From assembly GCA_023459275.1 (NCBI GenBank), contig JAEWVC010000038.1, forward strand, positions 4,021 through 68,020: a stretch of DNA of 64,000 nt. The letters are read 5' to 3'. Position 1 is the stretch's first letter; each line of letters begins with the position of its first letter. Shown in pieces: positions 1 to 8,490 of this stretch. The stretch comes from Bacillota bacterium. GTDB taxonomy: Bacteria > Bacillota > Clostridia > Christensenellales > Aristaeellaceae. The notes beneath the pieces are model-generated. The model searched no databases and was not told where the DNA came from. It was given only the letters and a program-made list of their open reading frames with translations. The position numbers and the translations under genes were made by a program.

Positions 1-1
1 G

Positions 2-418
2 GGAGAAGCGGTTTCCTTTGACAAGGTAACGCTCAGCGGCACCTACAATGCCGCGGGAAAAAGCGTGCTGATCATGGGACGGCTTACCGCCACGGCCAAA
101 GCCCGGTGCGTAAAGTGCCTGGAACCGGCGCAGGCCCAATTGGCGGCCCCTTTCCGGGAAACCTTCGTTCAGGACGGAGACCCGGAGGATCCGGACAAGT
201 TCGCCTTTCAGGGGTCGAATTTGGACCTTGGCCATTTGGCGCTGTCCCTGGCCGTATTGAATCTTCCCATGCGCTTTCTGTGCGGGGGGGATTGCAAAGG
301 CCTTTGCCCGGTGTGCGGGAAAAACCTGAACAGGGAACATTGCACTTGCCGGAAGGAATCGCCGGAAAAGCATCCTTTTGAGGCTTTGCAGACGCTTTTC
401 AAGGATGAGGAGGTGTAG
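2..418 (+). CDS. YceD/DUF177 family protein, 5' end outside window
   Basis: The frame is open from base 2, so the gene begins upstream of the window; the GTG at 65 is not taken as the start because the upstream residues (ending in GTYNAAGKSVLIMGRL) continue the usual YceD beta-strand pattern. The visible part carries CVKCLEP and a Cys-rich tail (CGGDCKGLCPVCGKN...HCTC), typical of the Gram-positive DUF177 form. Members sit directly before rpmF in many bacteria and are linked to 23S rRNA accumulation; the biochemical role is not settled. It ends 3 bases before rpmF, and the rpmF ribosome binding site lies in its last codons, so the two are co-transcribed. The Cys pairs suggest metal binding, which is inference. 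Confidence 0.85.
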   Translation, partial: GEAVSFDKVTLSGTYNAAGKSVLIMGRLTATAKARCVKCLEPAQAQLAAPFRETFVQDGDPEDPDKFAFQGSNLDLGHLALSLAVLNLPMRFLCGGDCKGLCPVCGKNLNREHCTCRKESPEKHPFEALQTLFKDEEV

Positions 419-421
419 GTC

Positions 422-616
422 ATGGCTCTACCGAAATATAGAATTTCCAAGGCCCGCAAGCACAGCCGCCGTGCCAACTGGAAGCTGTCGCTTCCCGGCA
501 TCGTGGAATGCCCCCAGTGCCACAAGATGAAGATGTCCCACAGGGTTTGCAAGCACTGCGGCTATTACGACGGCAAGCAGGTCGTAAAGGTCGAGGAAGA
601 AAAGAAAAAGGCGTAA
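422..616 (+). CDS. rpmF: 50S ribosomal protein L32
   Basis: A 64-residue basic protein of normal L32 length. It opens MALPKYRISKARKHSRRANW, the conserved L32 start, and has the zinc-binding Cys pairs CPQC (about residue 30) and CKHC (about residue 43), so it is the zinc-containing form rather than a zinc-independent paralogue. L32 is part of the large ribosomal subunit near the peptidyl transferase region. AGGAGG lies about 8 bases before the ATG, inside the end of the YceD gene. The C-terminus is very Lys/Glu rich. No convincing terminator is visible between it and the T-box leader that follows, so some readthrough toward valS is possible. Confidence 0.97.
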   Translation: MALPKYRISKARKHSRRANWKLSLPGIVECPQCHKMKMSHRVCKHCGYYDGKQVVKVEEEKKKA

Positions 617-670
617 ACACCCCGCGCGAAGCTTTCTTTGTGCAAGGGGTTCTATATCGCCGGCCCCGGG

Positions 671-896
671 AAAAAGAGGAGTACATCCGGTCCCCTTCAA
701 GAGAGCGGCGCCCACCGGCTGAAAGGCGCCGTAAGGCAGGGCGGGTGGAAGGTCGCTTTGGAGGGCGGCGGGGGAAAGGGCTGCGCCCTATTACTCTGCC
801 CGGCTGCGCCCGTTATAGCGCAAAGAGGCGGCGTATGCCGCGAAAAAAGGTGGTACCACGGAGCCGTTCCGTCCTTCGGGATACGGGCGGCTTTTT
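671..896 (+). promoter_or_regulatory. T-box leader RNA, valine specifier
   Basis: The canonical T-box AAGGTGGTACCACGG lies at 847-861, immediately before an intrinsic terminator. The 5' part has Stem I landmarks: AGAGGAGTA near 675-683, AGAGAGCGG near 712, and GCTGAAAGG near 719. On the 3' side of Stem I the run GGAAGGTCGC places GTC (752-754), a valine codon, where the specifier is expected; this agrees with valS downstream. Family knowledge: uncharged tRNA pairs with the specifier and with the bulge in the T-box, stabilises the antiterminator and lets transcription continue. The exact specifier phase (GTC rather than GGT one base earlier) is inferred from gene context. Confidence 0.9.
863..896 (+). 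terminator. T-box regulated intrinsic terminator
   Basis: The arms GCCG (863-866) plus CCGT (869-872) pair with ACGG (883-886) plus CGGC (888-891), followed by TTTTTC. The 5' arm is the alternative partner of the T-box element, the normal attenuator arrangement. It controls both the small membrane protein gene and valS. Confidence 0.85.
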
Positions 897-926
897 CTTT
901 ATGTACGCGGAGGGAGGGGATCAGCC

Positions 927-1130
927 GTGGATTTGGCTGGGATCGTCCAAAGGCTTGATATTCCGGGGCTTCTTCTCTTGGTGCTGGGCGCGCTGACAGG
1001 CTTTGCGGGTCACAGGCTTGCCGCCCTGCTTTTCCCCAAAGCCGGGGAAAAGGCGCAGGTGTTTATCCGCTTTGCAGGCCTGGCCATGGCATTCCTGGGC
1101 GCGCTGATTTTGCTGGACGTATTCGCGTGA
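927..1130 (+). CDS. Small membrane protein of unknown function, upstream of valS
   Basis: A 67-residue protein starting at GTG 927 with a purine-rich site (GGAGGGAGGGG) about 6-8 bases upstream. Two hydrophobic stretches (roughly residues 12-35 and 46-66) flank a short basic loop, suggesting a two-pass membrane protein. I do not recognise the family. It lies between the T-box terminator and valS, whose Shine-Dalgarno overlaps its stop, so it should be under the same valine-tRNA control. It could instead be a translated leader helping valS expression. Codon use resembles its neighbours and the start has a good site, so I think it is real. Confidence 0.6.
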   Translation: MDLAGIVQRLDIPGLLLLVLGALTGFAGHRLAALLFPKAGEKAQVFIRFAGLAMAFLGALILLDVFA

Positions 1131-1143
1131 GGAGGGTTTTATT

Positions 1144-3780
1144 TTGGAAATGGAAAAGGTGTTCAATCCCCAGGAAATCGAGGCGAAGCTTTATCAGGCC
1201 TGGGAGGAATCCGGGGCCTTCAAGGGCCAAAGGATACACGGCAAAAAATCCTTCACCATCGTCATGCCTCCCCCCAATATCACAGGCCAGCTCCATATGG
1301 GCCACGCCATGGACTGCCTTATGCAGGATGCCCCCGTGCGCTACCACCGCATGAAGGGGGACAACACCCTCTGGCTGCCCGGCACCGACCACGCCTCCAT
1401 CGCCACAGAAGTCAAAATTGTGGAGCAGATGGCCAAGGAAGGCCTGAAAAAGGAGGACATCGGCCGGGACGCTTTTTTGGAGCGTGCCTGGAAATGGAAG
1501 GAAGAATACGGCGGGCGCATCACCAGACAGCTCCGCAGGCTTGGCGCAAGCTGCGACTGGAGCCGGGAGCGTTTCACCATGGACGCGGGCTGCTCCAAGG
1601 CTGTGCGGGAAGTGTTTGTGCGGCTGTATGAAAAGGACCTGATCTACCGGGGCGACCGCATCATCAACTGGTGCTCCGACTGCAAGACGGCACTGTCCGA
1701 CGCCGAGGTGGAGTATGAGGAGCAGGCCTCCCACCTGTGGCACATCCGCTATCCCGGCGCGGATGGCAGCGAAGGCGTGGTGGTGGCCACCACCAGACCC
1801 GAAACCATGCTGGGGGATACCGGCGTAGCCGTGAACCCGGAGGACGGGCGCTACACCCATCTGGTGGGAAAAACGGTGATCCTGCCGCTGATGGACAGAG
1901 AGATCCCCGTGGTGGCCGACAGCTACGTGGACAGGGAGTTCGGCACCGGCGCGGTGAAGATGACCCCGGCCCACGACCCCAACGACTTTGAGGTGGCACA
2001 GCGCCACAACCTGGCCATCCTGCGGGTGACCAATGATGACGGCACCATGAACGCAAATGCGGGCAGGTACGAAGGGCTTACGCAATCTGCCTGCCGCAGG
2101 CAGGTGGTGGAGGACCTTCAAAAGCTGGGCCTGCTGGTGAAAATTGAGGACTACACCCACAACGTGGGCACCTGCTACCGCTGCCACAAGACCGTGGAGC
2201 CGCTGGTAAGCCGCCAATGGTTCGTTAAGATGAAGCCGCTGGCCGAGCCCGCCATCCAGGTGGTCAAGGAAGGCAAAACGAATTTTGTCCCGGAGCGGTT
2301 TTCCAAAACGTATTTTAATTGGATGGAGAACATCAGGGACTGGTGCATCAGCCGTCAGCTCTGGTGGGGCCACCGTATTCCTGCCTGGTACTGTGATGAC
2401 TGCGGCCACATGACTGTGGCAAAAGAAGAACCGGCCGCCTGCGAAAAGTGCGGCAGCACCCATATCCATCAGGATGAGGATGTGCTGGACACCTGGTTCT
2501 CCTCCGCCCTGTGGCCCTTCTCCACTTTGGGATGGCCGGACAAGACGGAAGACCTCAAATTCTTCTATCCTACCGACGTATTGGTGACCGGCTACGACAT
2601 CATTTTCTTCTGGGTGGCAAGGATGATCTTCAGCGGCATTGAGCAGATGGGGGAAACGCCCTTCCACACCGTGCTGATCCACGGCCTGGTGCGGGATGAA
2701 AAGGGGAGAAAGATGTCCAAGTCCCTGGGCAACGGCGTGGACCCCCTGGATGTCATTGAGCAGTACGGCGCCGACGCGCTGCGCTTCTCCCTGGCCATGG
2801 GCGTGAGCCCCGGTAATGACACCCGCTATTCCACCGAAAAGGTGGAGGCCGCCAGAAACTTTGCCAACAAGGTGTGGAACGCCTCCCGCTTTGTGCTGAT
2901 GTATGCCAAGGATAAGGAGGAATTGGCCGGAAAAGACCTGCTTTTACCGGACAAATGGATCCTTTCCCGCAGCCATGAAGCCATCAGGGAAGTGTCCGCC
3001 CACATGGAGGACGGGGACTTTGGCCTTGCGGCGCAGAAGATCTATGACTTCGCCTGGTCGGAATTTTGCGATTGGTATATCGAGCTTTCCAAGGGCCGCC
3101 TGATGGGCGAGGACGTCCATAGCCGCAAAACGGCCCAGGCTGTGCTCCTTTATGTGCTGGAAACGCTGCTGAAACTGCTGCATCCTTTCATGCCCTACTT
3201 AACGGAGGCTGTGTACGGAAGCCTGCCCGGTGCCGAAGGCTTTTTGATGCTCTCCCCCTGGCCGGAAGCGGACCCCGCTCATGACTTTGCCCCGGAGGAA
3301 GCCCAGATGCAGGGCGTGATGGATATGATCAAAACCATCCGCAACCTCAGGGCTGAAATGAATGTGGCCGCAGGCAAGCGCGTGCGGCTGATGCTCCTGC
3401 CCGCGGAGGGCTGGGCGGAATCCCTGAAGGGAGCGGAGCTGTATTTCCAGCGGCTGGCCGGCGTGCTAAGCAGCGAAGTGCTGGCTGGCAGGGATCAAAT
3501 CTCGGGCAAGACGGTGAGCGCCGTGTGCGCCGCCGGGGAACTGTTCATCCCCCTTGGCGACCTGGTGGATTTTGAAAAGGAGACCGCCCGCCTTGAAAAG
3601 GAGCGGGAGAACCTGCTTAAGGAGATCGCAAGGGGCGAAGGCAAGCTGAACAACGATGGTTTCCTGCAAAAAGCCCCCGCCGCCTTGGTGGAGCAGGAAA
3701 AAGCAAAGCTTGAAACAAACCGGCAGATGGCCCTGTCCCTTGAAAACCGGATCGCGGAACTGAAGGGGATGGATGCATGA
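1144..3780 (+). CDS. valS: Valine--tRNA ligase
   Basis: A class Ia aminoacyl-tRNA synthetase of 878 residues, normal bacterial ValRS length, charging tRNA-Val in the cytoplasm. The HIGH-type signature is in PPPNITGQLHMGHAMD (about residues 40-56), the connective editing domain follows, and the KMSKS loop is GRKMSKSLGN (about residue 523). Zinc-ribbon Cys pairs are visible (CYRCHK; CDDC...CEKC). The C-terminus is a Lys/Glu-rich coiled coil typical of ValRS. The start is TTG 1144, 7 bases after GGAGGG; ATG 1150 is an alternative with longer spacing. Expression is expected to follow valine tRNA charging through the leader at 671-896. The stop overlaps the folC start (ATGA). Confidence 0.97.
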   Translation: MEMEKVFNPQEIEAKLYQAWEESGAFKGQRIHGKKSFTIVMPPPNITGQLHMGHAMDCLMQDAPVRYHRMKGDNTLWLPGTDHASIATEVKIVEQMAKEGLKKEDIGRDAFLERAWKWKEEYGGRITRQLRRLGASCDWSRERFTMDAGCSKAVREVFVRLYEKDLIYRGDRIINWCSDCKTALSDAEVEYEEQASHLWHIRYPGADGSEGVVVATTRPETMLGDTGVAVNPEDGRYTHLVGKTVILPLMDREIPVVADSYVDREFGTGAVKMTPAHDPNDFEVAQRHNLAILRVTNDDGTMNANAGRYEGLTQSACRRQVVEDLQKLGLLVKIEDYTHNVGTCYRCHKTVEPLVSRQWFVKMKPLAEPAIQVVKEGKTNFVPERFSKTYFNWMENIRDWCISRQLWWGHRIPAWYCDDCGHMTVAKEEPAACEKCGSTHIHQDEDVLDTWFSSALWPFSTLGWPDKTEDLKFFYPTDVLVTGYDIIFFWVARMIFSGIEQMGETPFHTVLIHGLVRDEKGRKMSKSLGNGVDPLDVIEQYGADALRFSLAMGVSPGNDTRYSTEKVEAARNFANKVWNASRFVLMYAKDKEELAGKDLLLPDKWILSRSHEAIREVSAHMEDGDFGLAAQKIYDFAWSEFCDWYIELSKGRLMGEDVHSRKTAQAVLLYVLETLLKLLHPFMPYLTEAVYGSLPGAEGFLMLSPWPEADPAHDFAPEEAQMQGVMDMIKTIRNLRAEMNVAAGKRVRLMLLPAEGWAESLKGAELYFQRLAGVLSSEVLAGRDQISGKTVSAVCAAGELFIPLGDLVDFEKETARLEKERENLLKEIARGEGKLNNDGFLQKAPAALVEQEKAKLETNRQMALSLENRIAELKGMDA

Positions 3781-5072
3781 ACGCTTTCGAGGCGGTGCGG
3801 TATATCCACGCTGCCCAGTATACCGGAAGCAAGAATGGCCTGGAAAACACCCGGGCGCTGCTGGATGCGCTGAAGCTGCCCATGACGCCGGTTAACGCCC
3901 TCCATGTGGCGGGCACCAACGGCAAGGGCTCCGTGTGCGCCATGCTGGACAGCATGCTTAGGGCCTGCGGCCTGAAAACAGGGCTGTACACCTCCCCCTT
4001 TTTGCAAACCTACAACGAGCGCATCCGTTTGAACGGCGCGCCTGTTGACGATGATACGCTGGCGGAAGCCGTGACCAGGGTAAAGGCGGCGGCGGATTCG
4101 CTTTTGGTGAAAGGGATCAAGCCTACCGCCTTTGAGCTGGGCACCGCCGCCGCATTTTTGATTTTCAACGAAGCCAAGCTGGACATCGCCGTGATCGAGG
4201 TGGGCCTGGGCGGGCGGCTGGACCCCACCAATGTGATCACCCCCCTCGTTTCGGTGATCACCGCGCTGGGCATGGATCACATGGAATATCTGGGAGACAC
4301 CCTTGAAAAGATCGCCTTTGAAAAGGCGGGCATCGTAAAACCGGGCGTGCCTTGCGTGCTCTATCCCGCAAAACCGGAGGCCCTGGCGGTGATCGCTTCC
4401 GTTTGCAAGCAAAAGAATGCCCCGCTTACGGTGCTTGCGCCTGCGCAATGCGAATTCCGCCAGGCGGACGCCCTGGGATGCCATGCGGATTTTGAACTGC
4501 CCCGCGGATGGATGGAGGATGTGTACATCCCGCTGCCGGGCCTGCATCAGGCGGAGAACGCACTGACGGCCCTGACGGCCATGGACCTGCTGCCAGGCTT
4601 TCCCGTTACCCGTACGGCCATGCGGGCGGGCATGGCCAGGGTCCGCTGGCCGGCCAGGCTGGAGTGGGTGAGGCAAAGCCCCCGGGTGTTGCTGGACGGC
4701 GCGCATAACCCCCAGGGAATCGAGGCGCTGCGCCGGTATGCGGAGCAGTTTTTGACGCAGGAAAAGCGGGTGCTGCTAACGGGTGTGCTGCGGGAAAAGC
4801 TTACTGACAAAATGCTTCTGGATATGGCGTCCCTGGCCCCGGAGGCGGTCACCATCACCCCGGAGAACCACAGGGCAATGCCCGCGCAGGAGCTGGCGGA
4901 ACACCTTAGGGAAAAGGGGTGTGAGGCAGAGGCGGCACTCAGCCTGGAAAGCGGGCTGCAGCTTGCGAAAAATTTGGCCGGGCCGGACGGCGTAATCATT
5001 GCGGCAGGCTCCCTGTATACGGCGGGGGCGCTGCGTACCTTGCTGGGCTTGCGGGACGAGAGCCTTTCGTGA
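3777..5072 (+). CDS. folC: Folylpolyglutamate synthase / dihydrofolate synthase
   Basis: A 431-residue Mur-ligase-fold enzyme that adds glutamate to folates using ATP. It opens with the FolC start (EAVRYIHAAQYTGSKNGLEN), then the P-loop HVAGTNGKGSVCAML at about residues 43-57 and the family stretch EVGLGGRLDPTNV. Near the C-terminal domain LLDGAHNPQGIEALR gives the conserved DGAHNP motif. Length is normal. The start overlaps the valS stop, so translation is coupled; valS-folC is a common order in Firmicutes. Folate products of this enzyme are cofactors for the purN and purH steps encoded further right. Whether it also has dihydrofolate synthase activity cannot be told from sequence. Confidence 0.95.
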   Translation: MNAFEAVRYIHAAQYTGSKNGLENTRALLDALKLPMTPVNALHVAGTNGKGSVCAMLDSMLRACGLKTGLYTSPFLQTYNERIRLNGAPVDDDTLAEAVTRVKAAADSLLVKGIKPTAFELGTAAAFLIFNEAKLDIAVIEVGLGGRLDPTNVITPLVSVITALGMDHMEYLGDTLEKIAFEKAGIVKPGVPCVLYPAKPEALAVIASVCKQKNAPLTVLAPAQCEFRQADALGCHADFELPRGWMEDVYIPLPGLHQAENALTALTAMDLLPGFPVTRTAMRAGMARVRWPARLEWVRQSPRVLLDGAHNPQGIEALRRYAEQFLTQEKRVLLTGVLREKLTDKMLLDMASLAPEAVTITPENHRAMPAQELAEHLREKGCEAEAALSLESGLQLAKNLAGPDGVIIAAGSLYTAGALRTLLGLRDESLS

Positions 5073-5106
5073 TATGCTTGTCCGGAAAGGCGGCGTGAGG
5101 GAAACA

Positions 5107-6042
5107 ATGGAATTTCACCATAAGCCGGTGATGCTGACCGAGGTTTTGCAGTGGCTGGACATCCGGCCCGGCGGCGCATACGCGGACGGGACCCTGGGCG
5201 GCGGCGGCCACAGCGAGGCCATCCTGCGGTTGGCGGGGGAAGGATCGCTTCTTTTCGGCATCGACCGGGACCCGGCGGCCATTGATGCGGCATCCCGGCG
5301 GCTGTCCTGTTTTCCCGGCTTCCGGCCCGTGCGCGGCAATTTCCACGAGGTGAAGGCGCTGCTTTTCGAAGCCGGCGCACCGAAGCTTGACGGGGCGCTC
5401 ATCGACCTTGGGGTGTCCTCCTATCAGCTGGACACAAAGGAGCGGGGCTTTTCCTACCATGAGGACGCGCCGCTGGATATGCGCATGGACCCTACTTCGG
5501 GCATTTCGGCCCGGGAATGGCTGCAAACTGTTTCCCAGCAGGAACTGACACGAGTCCTTCTTGACTACGGCGAGGAACGGTGGGCGGCCCGGATTGCCCA
5601 GTTTGTGGCGGAGCGGCGGGAAAAGGCGCCCATTGCCACCACCGGGGATTTGGTGCGCATCATCGACGACGCCATCCCCAAGGCGGTGCGGCGCAAGGAC
5701 GAGGGCCATCCGGCACGGCGGACGTTTCAGGCGGTCCGCATCGCGGTCAACGATGAGCTGGCCCCACTCCGTGACGCACTCTTTGATTTTCTGGATTGCC
5801 TGAAGCCCGGCGGGCGTCTGTGTGTGATCACGTTCCACTCCCTGGAGGACAGGATCGTGAAGCAGGCCTTCCGGTCCATGCAGAACCCCTGCGTCTGCCC
5901 GCCCAAGGCGCCCGTGTGCACCTGCGGAAGGCAGCCCGTGGGCCGCGTGCTGGCGGGCGGCGCGGTAAAGCCCTCTCAGGAGGAAGTTGCGGAAAACCCG
6001 CGTTCCCGCAGCGCCAAACTGCGGGTGGCGGAAAAGATATGA
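5107..6042 (+). CDS. rsmH: 16S rRNA (cytosine-1402-N4)-methyltransferase
   Basis: SAM-dependent methyltransferase (formerly MraW) acting on 16S rRNA C1402 in the decoding centre. From ATG 5107 the protein is 311 residues, the family length, and opens MEFHHKPVMLTEVLQWL, the conserved RsmH start. The SAM-binding motif is DGTLGGGGHSEAIL. Other family stretches are GALIDLGVSSYQLD, RRTFQAVRIAVNDEL and CVITFHSLEDRIVKQ. The frame is open further upstream (ATG 5074), but that extension is not family-like. rsmH is usually in the mraZ-mra-fts cluster; here it sits with rsmI, which modifies the same nucleotide, and the two are 9 bases apart. Confidence 0.95.
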   Translation: MEFHHKPVMLTEVLQWLDIRPGGAYADGTLGGGGHSEAILRLAGEGSLLFGIDRDPAAIDAASRRLSCFPGFRPVRGNFHEVKALLFEAGAPKLDGALIDLGVSSYQLDTKERGFSYHEDAPLDMRMDPTSGISAREWLQTVSQQELTRVLLDYGEERWAARIAQFVAERREKAPIATTGDLVRIIDDAIPKAVRRKDEGHPARRTFQAVRIAVNDELAPLRDALFDFLDCLKPGGRLCVITFHSLEDRIVKQAFRSMQNPCVCPPKAPVCTCGRQPVGRVLAGGAVKPSQEEVAENPRSRSAKLRVAEKI

Positions 6043-6051
6043 GGTGATCCT

Positions 6052-6912
6052 TTGCCTACCCTGTACGTGGTCGCCACTCCCATCGGCAACCTTGGGGACA
6101 TGAGCCCAAGGGCTGTCGAAACCCTGAAAAACGTCGGCCTGATCGCGGCGGAGGACACAAGGGTCACGAAAAAGCTGACGTCCCATTTCGGCGTCCATAC
6201 CCCGCTTACAAGCTGCCATGCCCACAACGAGGAGAGCAAGTCCGCAAAGATCATCGAGCGGATGCTTTCGGAAAACATCGATGTGGCCTTGACCACCGAC
6301 GCCGGGACCCCGGCCGTCTCCGACCCCGGCTACCTGCTGGTAAAGGCGGCCTGGGAGGCGGGAATCACCGTCATCCCCGTTCCAGGCCCCAGCGCCATGG
6401 CCGCGGCGCTTTCCATCTCGGGCTTTGACACGGCGGAGTTCGCCTTCTATGGCTTTCTGCCCCGTCAGAAAAAAGAGCTTAGGGATAAGCTGAAAGGCAT
6501 CGCCATGGGCGCGCCTGTGGCGGTGCTGCACGAATCCCCCCACCGGGTGGTGGATTTGCTGGACGCCGTTTGCGATACGCTGCCCGGGACCCGGGTGGCC
6601 GTGTGCTGCGACCTGACAAAAAAGTATGAGCTTACCCTCCGGGGGGACGCGGCGGAGGTTGTGCAAACCATGCGCCAAAACCCCAATGTGGAGAAGGGGG
6701 AATACTGCCTGGTGCTGGACCTGCACAACGTTTTGAAGGAGCCGCAGGAGGCGGCCGGAGACATCAGCCTGGAGGCCCGGCTGCTTGATTTGATGCTTTC
6801 GGGAAAACAGCTTCGGGAAGCCGTGGAAGCTTTGACCGCCGCCGGGATCAAGAAAAACGCGGCCTACGCCGCCTCCCTGGCCGTCAAAAAATTTCTGGGC
6901 AGCCGGGAATAG
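6052..6912 (+). CDS. rsmI: 16S rRNA (cytidine-1402-2'-O)-methyltransferase
   Basis: A 286-residue tetrapyrrole-methylase-fold enzyme that 2'-O-methylates C1402 of 16S rRNA. The start is TTG 6052 after GAGGTGATCC, giving the conserved opening PTLYVVATPIGNLGDMSPRA. Further motifs are AAEDTRVTKKL, TTDAGTPAVSDPGYLLV and VIPVPGPSAMAAALSISG, all diagnostic. It completes, with rsmH just upstream, the m4Cm1402 modification pair, a functional coupling visible in the gene order. Length is normal. A non-ATG start reappears in several genes of this window. Confidence 0.95.
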   Translation: MPTLYVVATPIGNLGDMSPRAVETLKNVGLIAAEDTRVTKKLTSHFGVHTPLTSCHAHNEESKSAKIIERMLSENIDVALTTDAGTPAVSDPGYLLVKAAWEAGITVIPVPGPSAMAAALSISGFDTAEFAFYGFLPRQKKELRDKLKGIAMGAPVAVLHESPHRVVDLLDAVCDTLPGTRVAVCCDLTKKYELTLRGDAAEVVQTMRQNPNVEKGEYCLVLDLHNVLKEPQEAAGDISLEARLLDLMLSGKQLREAVEALTAAGIKKNAAYAASLAVKKFLGSRE

Positions 6913-6921
6913 GAGAAGACT

Positions 6922-7773
6922 ATGGACGAAATACGAGTCCTGCCTGCGGATCAGATCACAGTGGCGGTAAAAGAGCTTTGTATCAAGGCCAATTGCTTTT
7001 TGAACCGGGATATCCAATGCGCCCTTGCGGACGCACAGCAGGCGGAGGATTATCCGCCCGCCGCGGAAATCCTTGACATTTTGCAGAAAAACGCTCTGGA
7101 AGCCCGGGAACAGCGCATGGCCATCTGCCAGGATACGGGCATGGCGGTGGTGTATGTGACCATCGGGCAGGAGGTGCATATCACGGGCGGCGCGCTTACG
7201 GAGGCTGTAAACGAGGGCGTGCGCCAGGGCTACGGGGAGGGCTTTCTGCGCAAATCCGTGGTGGCCGACCCCCTGCGCCGGAAGAACACCGGGGACAATG
7301 CCCCGGCGGTGCTCCACATGCGGCTTGTGCCGGGCCGTGAGGTCAAAATTGAGGTGGCTCCCAAGGGCTTCGGCAGCGAGAACATGAGCCGCCTTGCGAT
7401 GCTGAACCCTTCGGACGGCGTTCAAGGCGTCAAAAATTTTGTGCTGGAAACAGTGCGCCTGGCTGGGCCCAATCCCTGCCCGCCCATGATCCTGGGGGTA
7501 GGGATCGGCGGCACCTTTGAAAAGGTGGCGGAATTGGCCAAGGAGGCGCTGCTAGTTCCGCTTGATACGCCCAACGCCGACCCTTTCTATGCGGAACTGG
7601 AAAAGGAACTGCTGGCCCTTGCAAACAGTACGGGCATCGGGCCCCAGGGCTTCGGCGGGAAAACCACCTGCCTGGGGGTGAAAGTCAAGGCGTATCCCAC
7701 CCACATCGCCGGGCTGCCCGTGGCGGTGAACGTGGGCTGCCATGTGACCCGGCATGCCGGTATTGTGCTGTAG
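6922..7773 (+). CDS. Class I fumarate hydratase, alpha subunit
   Basis: A 283-residue alpha (TtdA/FumA N-terminal) subunit of the oxygen-sensitive [4Fe-4S] hydro-lyase family that interconverts fumarate and malate; a tartrate dehydratase role is the alternative. Likely cluster cysteines are in MAICQDTGMAV (Cys69), GPNPCPPMI and KTTCLGVKV. The stretch APKGFGSENMSRLAML is characteristic. The beta subunit follows after 15 bases, the usual split arrangement in anaerobic Clostridia, where the two halves are fused in E. coli FumA. The malate/fumarate step fits reductive or incomplete TCA reactions. Substrate choice is inferred from family frequency. Confidence 0.92.
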   Translation: MDEIRVLPADQITVAVKELCIKANCFLNRDIQCALADAQQAEDYPPAAEILDILQKNALEAREQRMAICQDTGMAVVYVTIGQEVHITGGALTEAVNEGVRQGYGEGFLRKSVVADPLRRKNTGDNAPAVLHMRLVPGREVKIEVAPKGFGSENMSRLAMLNPSDGVQGVKNFVLETVRLAGPNPCPPMILGVGIGGTFEKVAELAKEALLVPLDTPNADPFYAELEKELLALANSTGIGPQGFGGKTTCLGVKVKAYPTHIAGLPVAVNVGCHVTRHAGIVL

Positions 7774-7788
7774 GGAGGGAGAATGAAA

Positions 7789-8343
7789 ATGGCTGTACGC
7801 CTTAATGCGCCCTTGTCCCTGGAGGCGGTAAAAAGCCTTCATGCGGGGGACAGCGTGCTTCTGTCCGGCGTGGTCTATACCGCCAGGGACGCGGCCCATG
7901 CCCGCATGGCGGAGGCTATCCGAAAAGGCGAACCGCTGCCCGTGGACCTTGCCGGCCAGACGATTTATTACGCCGGGCCTACGCCAACGCCCCCGGGCAA
8001 GGCGGTGGGGTCCATCGGACCTACCACCAGCACGCGGATGGATGCCTATACGCCCCTTATGCTGTCCATGGGGCTCCGGGCCATGATCGGCAAGGGAAAG
8101 CGCTCCCAGGAGGTTTTAAAGGCCATGCAGGAGCATCCCGCCGTATACTTCGCCGCCATCGGCGGCGCCGCGGCGCTGATGGCAAGGTGCGTTACCGCCT
8201 GCCAGGTGGTGGCCTACGAAGACCTGGGCACGGAATCCATCAAACGCCTCACGCTTTGCGACCTGCCCCTCATCGTGGCGGCGGACTGCTACGGCGGGGA
8301 TTTTTATGAGCTGGGGCAAAAAAGGTACCTGGAATCGCAATAG
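7789..8343 (+). CDS. Class I fumarate hydratase, beta subunit
   Basis: A 184-residue C-terminal (beta) partner of the upstream alpha subunit. The start at ATG 7789 is preferred over ATG 7783 because GGGAGGG lies 9 bases upstream of the former but only 3 of the latter. Family motifs are GDSVLLSGVVYTARDAAHARM, IYYAGPTPTPPGKAVGSIGPTTSTRMD and IGKGKRS. This swivelling-domain subunit closes the active site over the iron-sulfur cluster. A terminator hairpin follows within 10 bases of the stop, so it ends the operon that began with rpmF/valS. Confidence 0.93.
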   Translation: MAVRLNAPLSLEAVKSLHAGDSVLLSGVVYTARDAAHARMAEAIRKGEPLPVDLAGQTIYYAGPTPTPPGKAVGSIGPTTSTRMDAYTPLMLSMGLRAMIGKGKRSQEVLKAMQEHPAVYFAAIGGAAALMARCVTACQVVAYEDLGTESIKRLTLCDLPLIVAADCYGGDFYELGQKRYLESQ

Positions 8344-8351
8344 CAGGGAAA

Positions 8352-8382
8352 AACAAGGAGGGCGGGCGGCCCTTTTTGTTTA
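8352..8382 (+). terminator. Intrinsic terminator after fumarase
   Basis: Arms AACAAGGAGGGC (8352-8363) and GCCCTTTTTGTT (8369-8380) form a 12-pair stem with two G-U pairs and a five-base loop; the 3' arm is itself T-rich. It sits just past the fumarase beta stop. Confidence 0.75.
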
Positions 8383-8490
8383 TTTCGAAAAAATGTTACA
8401 AAAGCAAATTTGCGCAAACACGGAACAGACCACCTTCGTTATCCGTTAAATGGATGATGTTTCCAATTGCGGAATATGGGGGAGTCGTTC

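Noticed and set aside
65..418. GTG at 65 as the true start of the YceD gene
   Set aside because: The frame stays open to the window edge and the residues before it continue the family pattern, so the gene is truncated by the window rather than short.
1063..2682. A 539-codon minus-strand frame opposite valS
   Set aside because: It is antisense to the catalytic domain of valS and has no recognisable motifs.
4996..7425. An 809-codon minus-strand frame across folC, rsmH, rsmI and the fumarase gene
   Set aside because: It spans four well-supported plus-strand genes and has His/Gly/Arg-rich composition typical of antisense frames.
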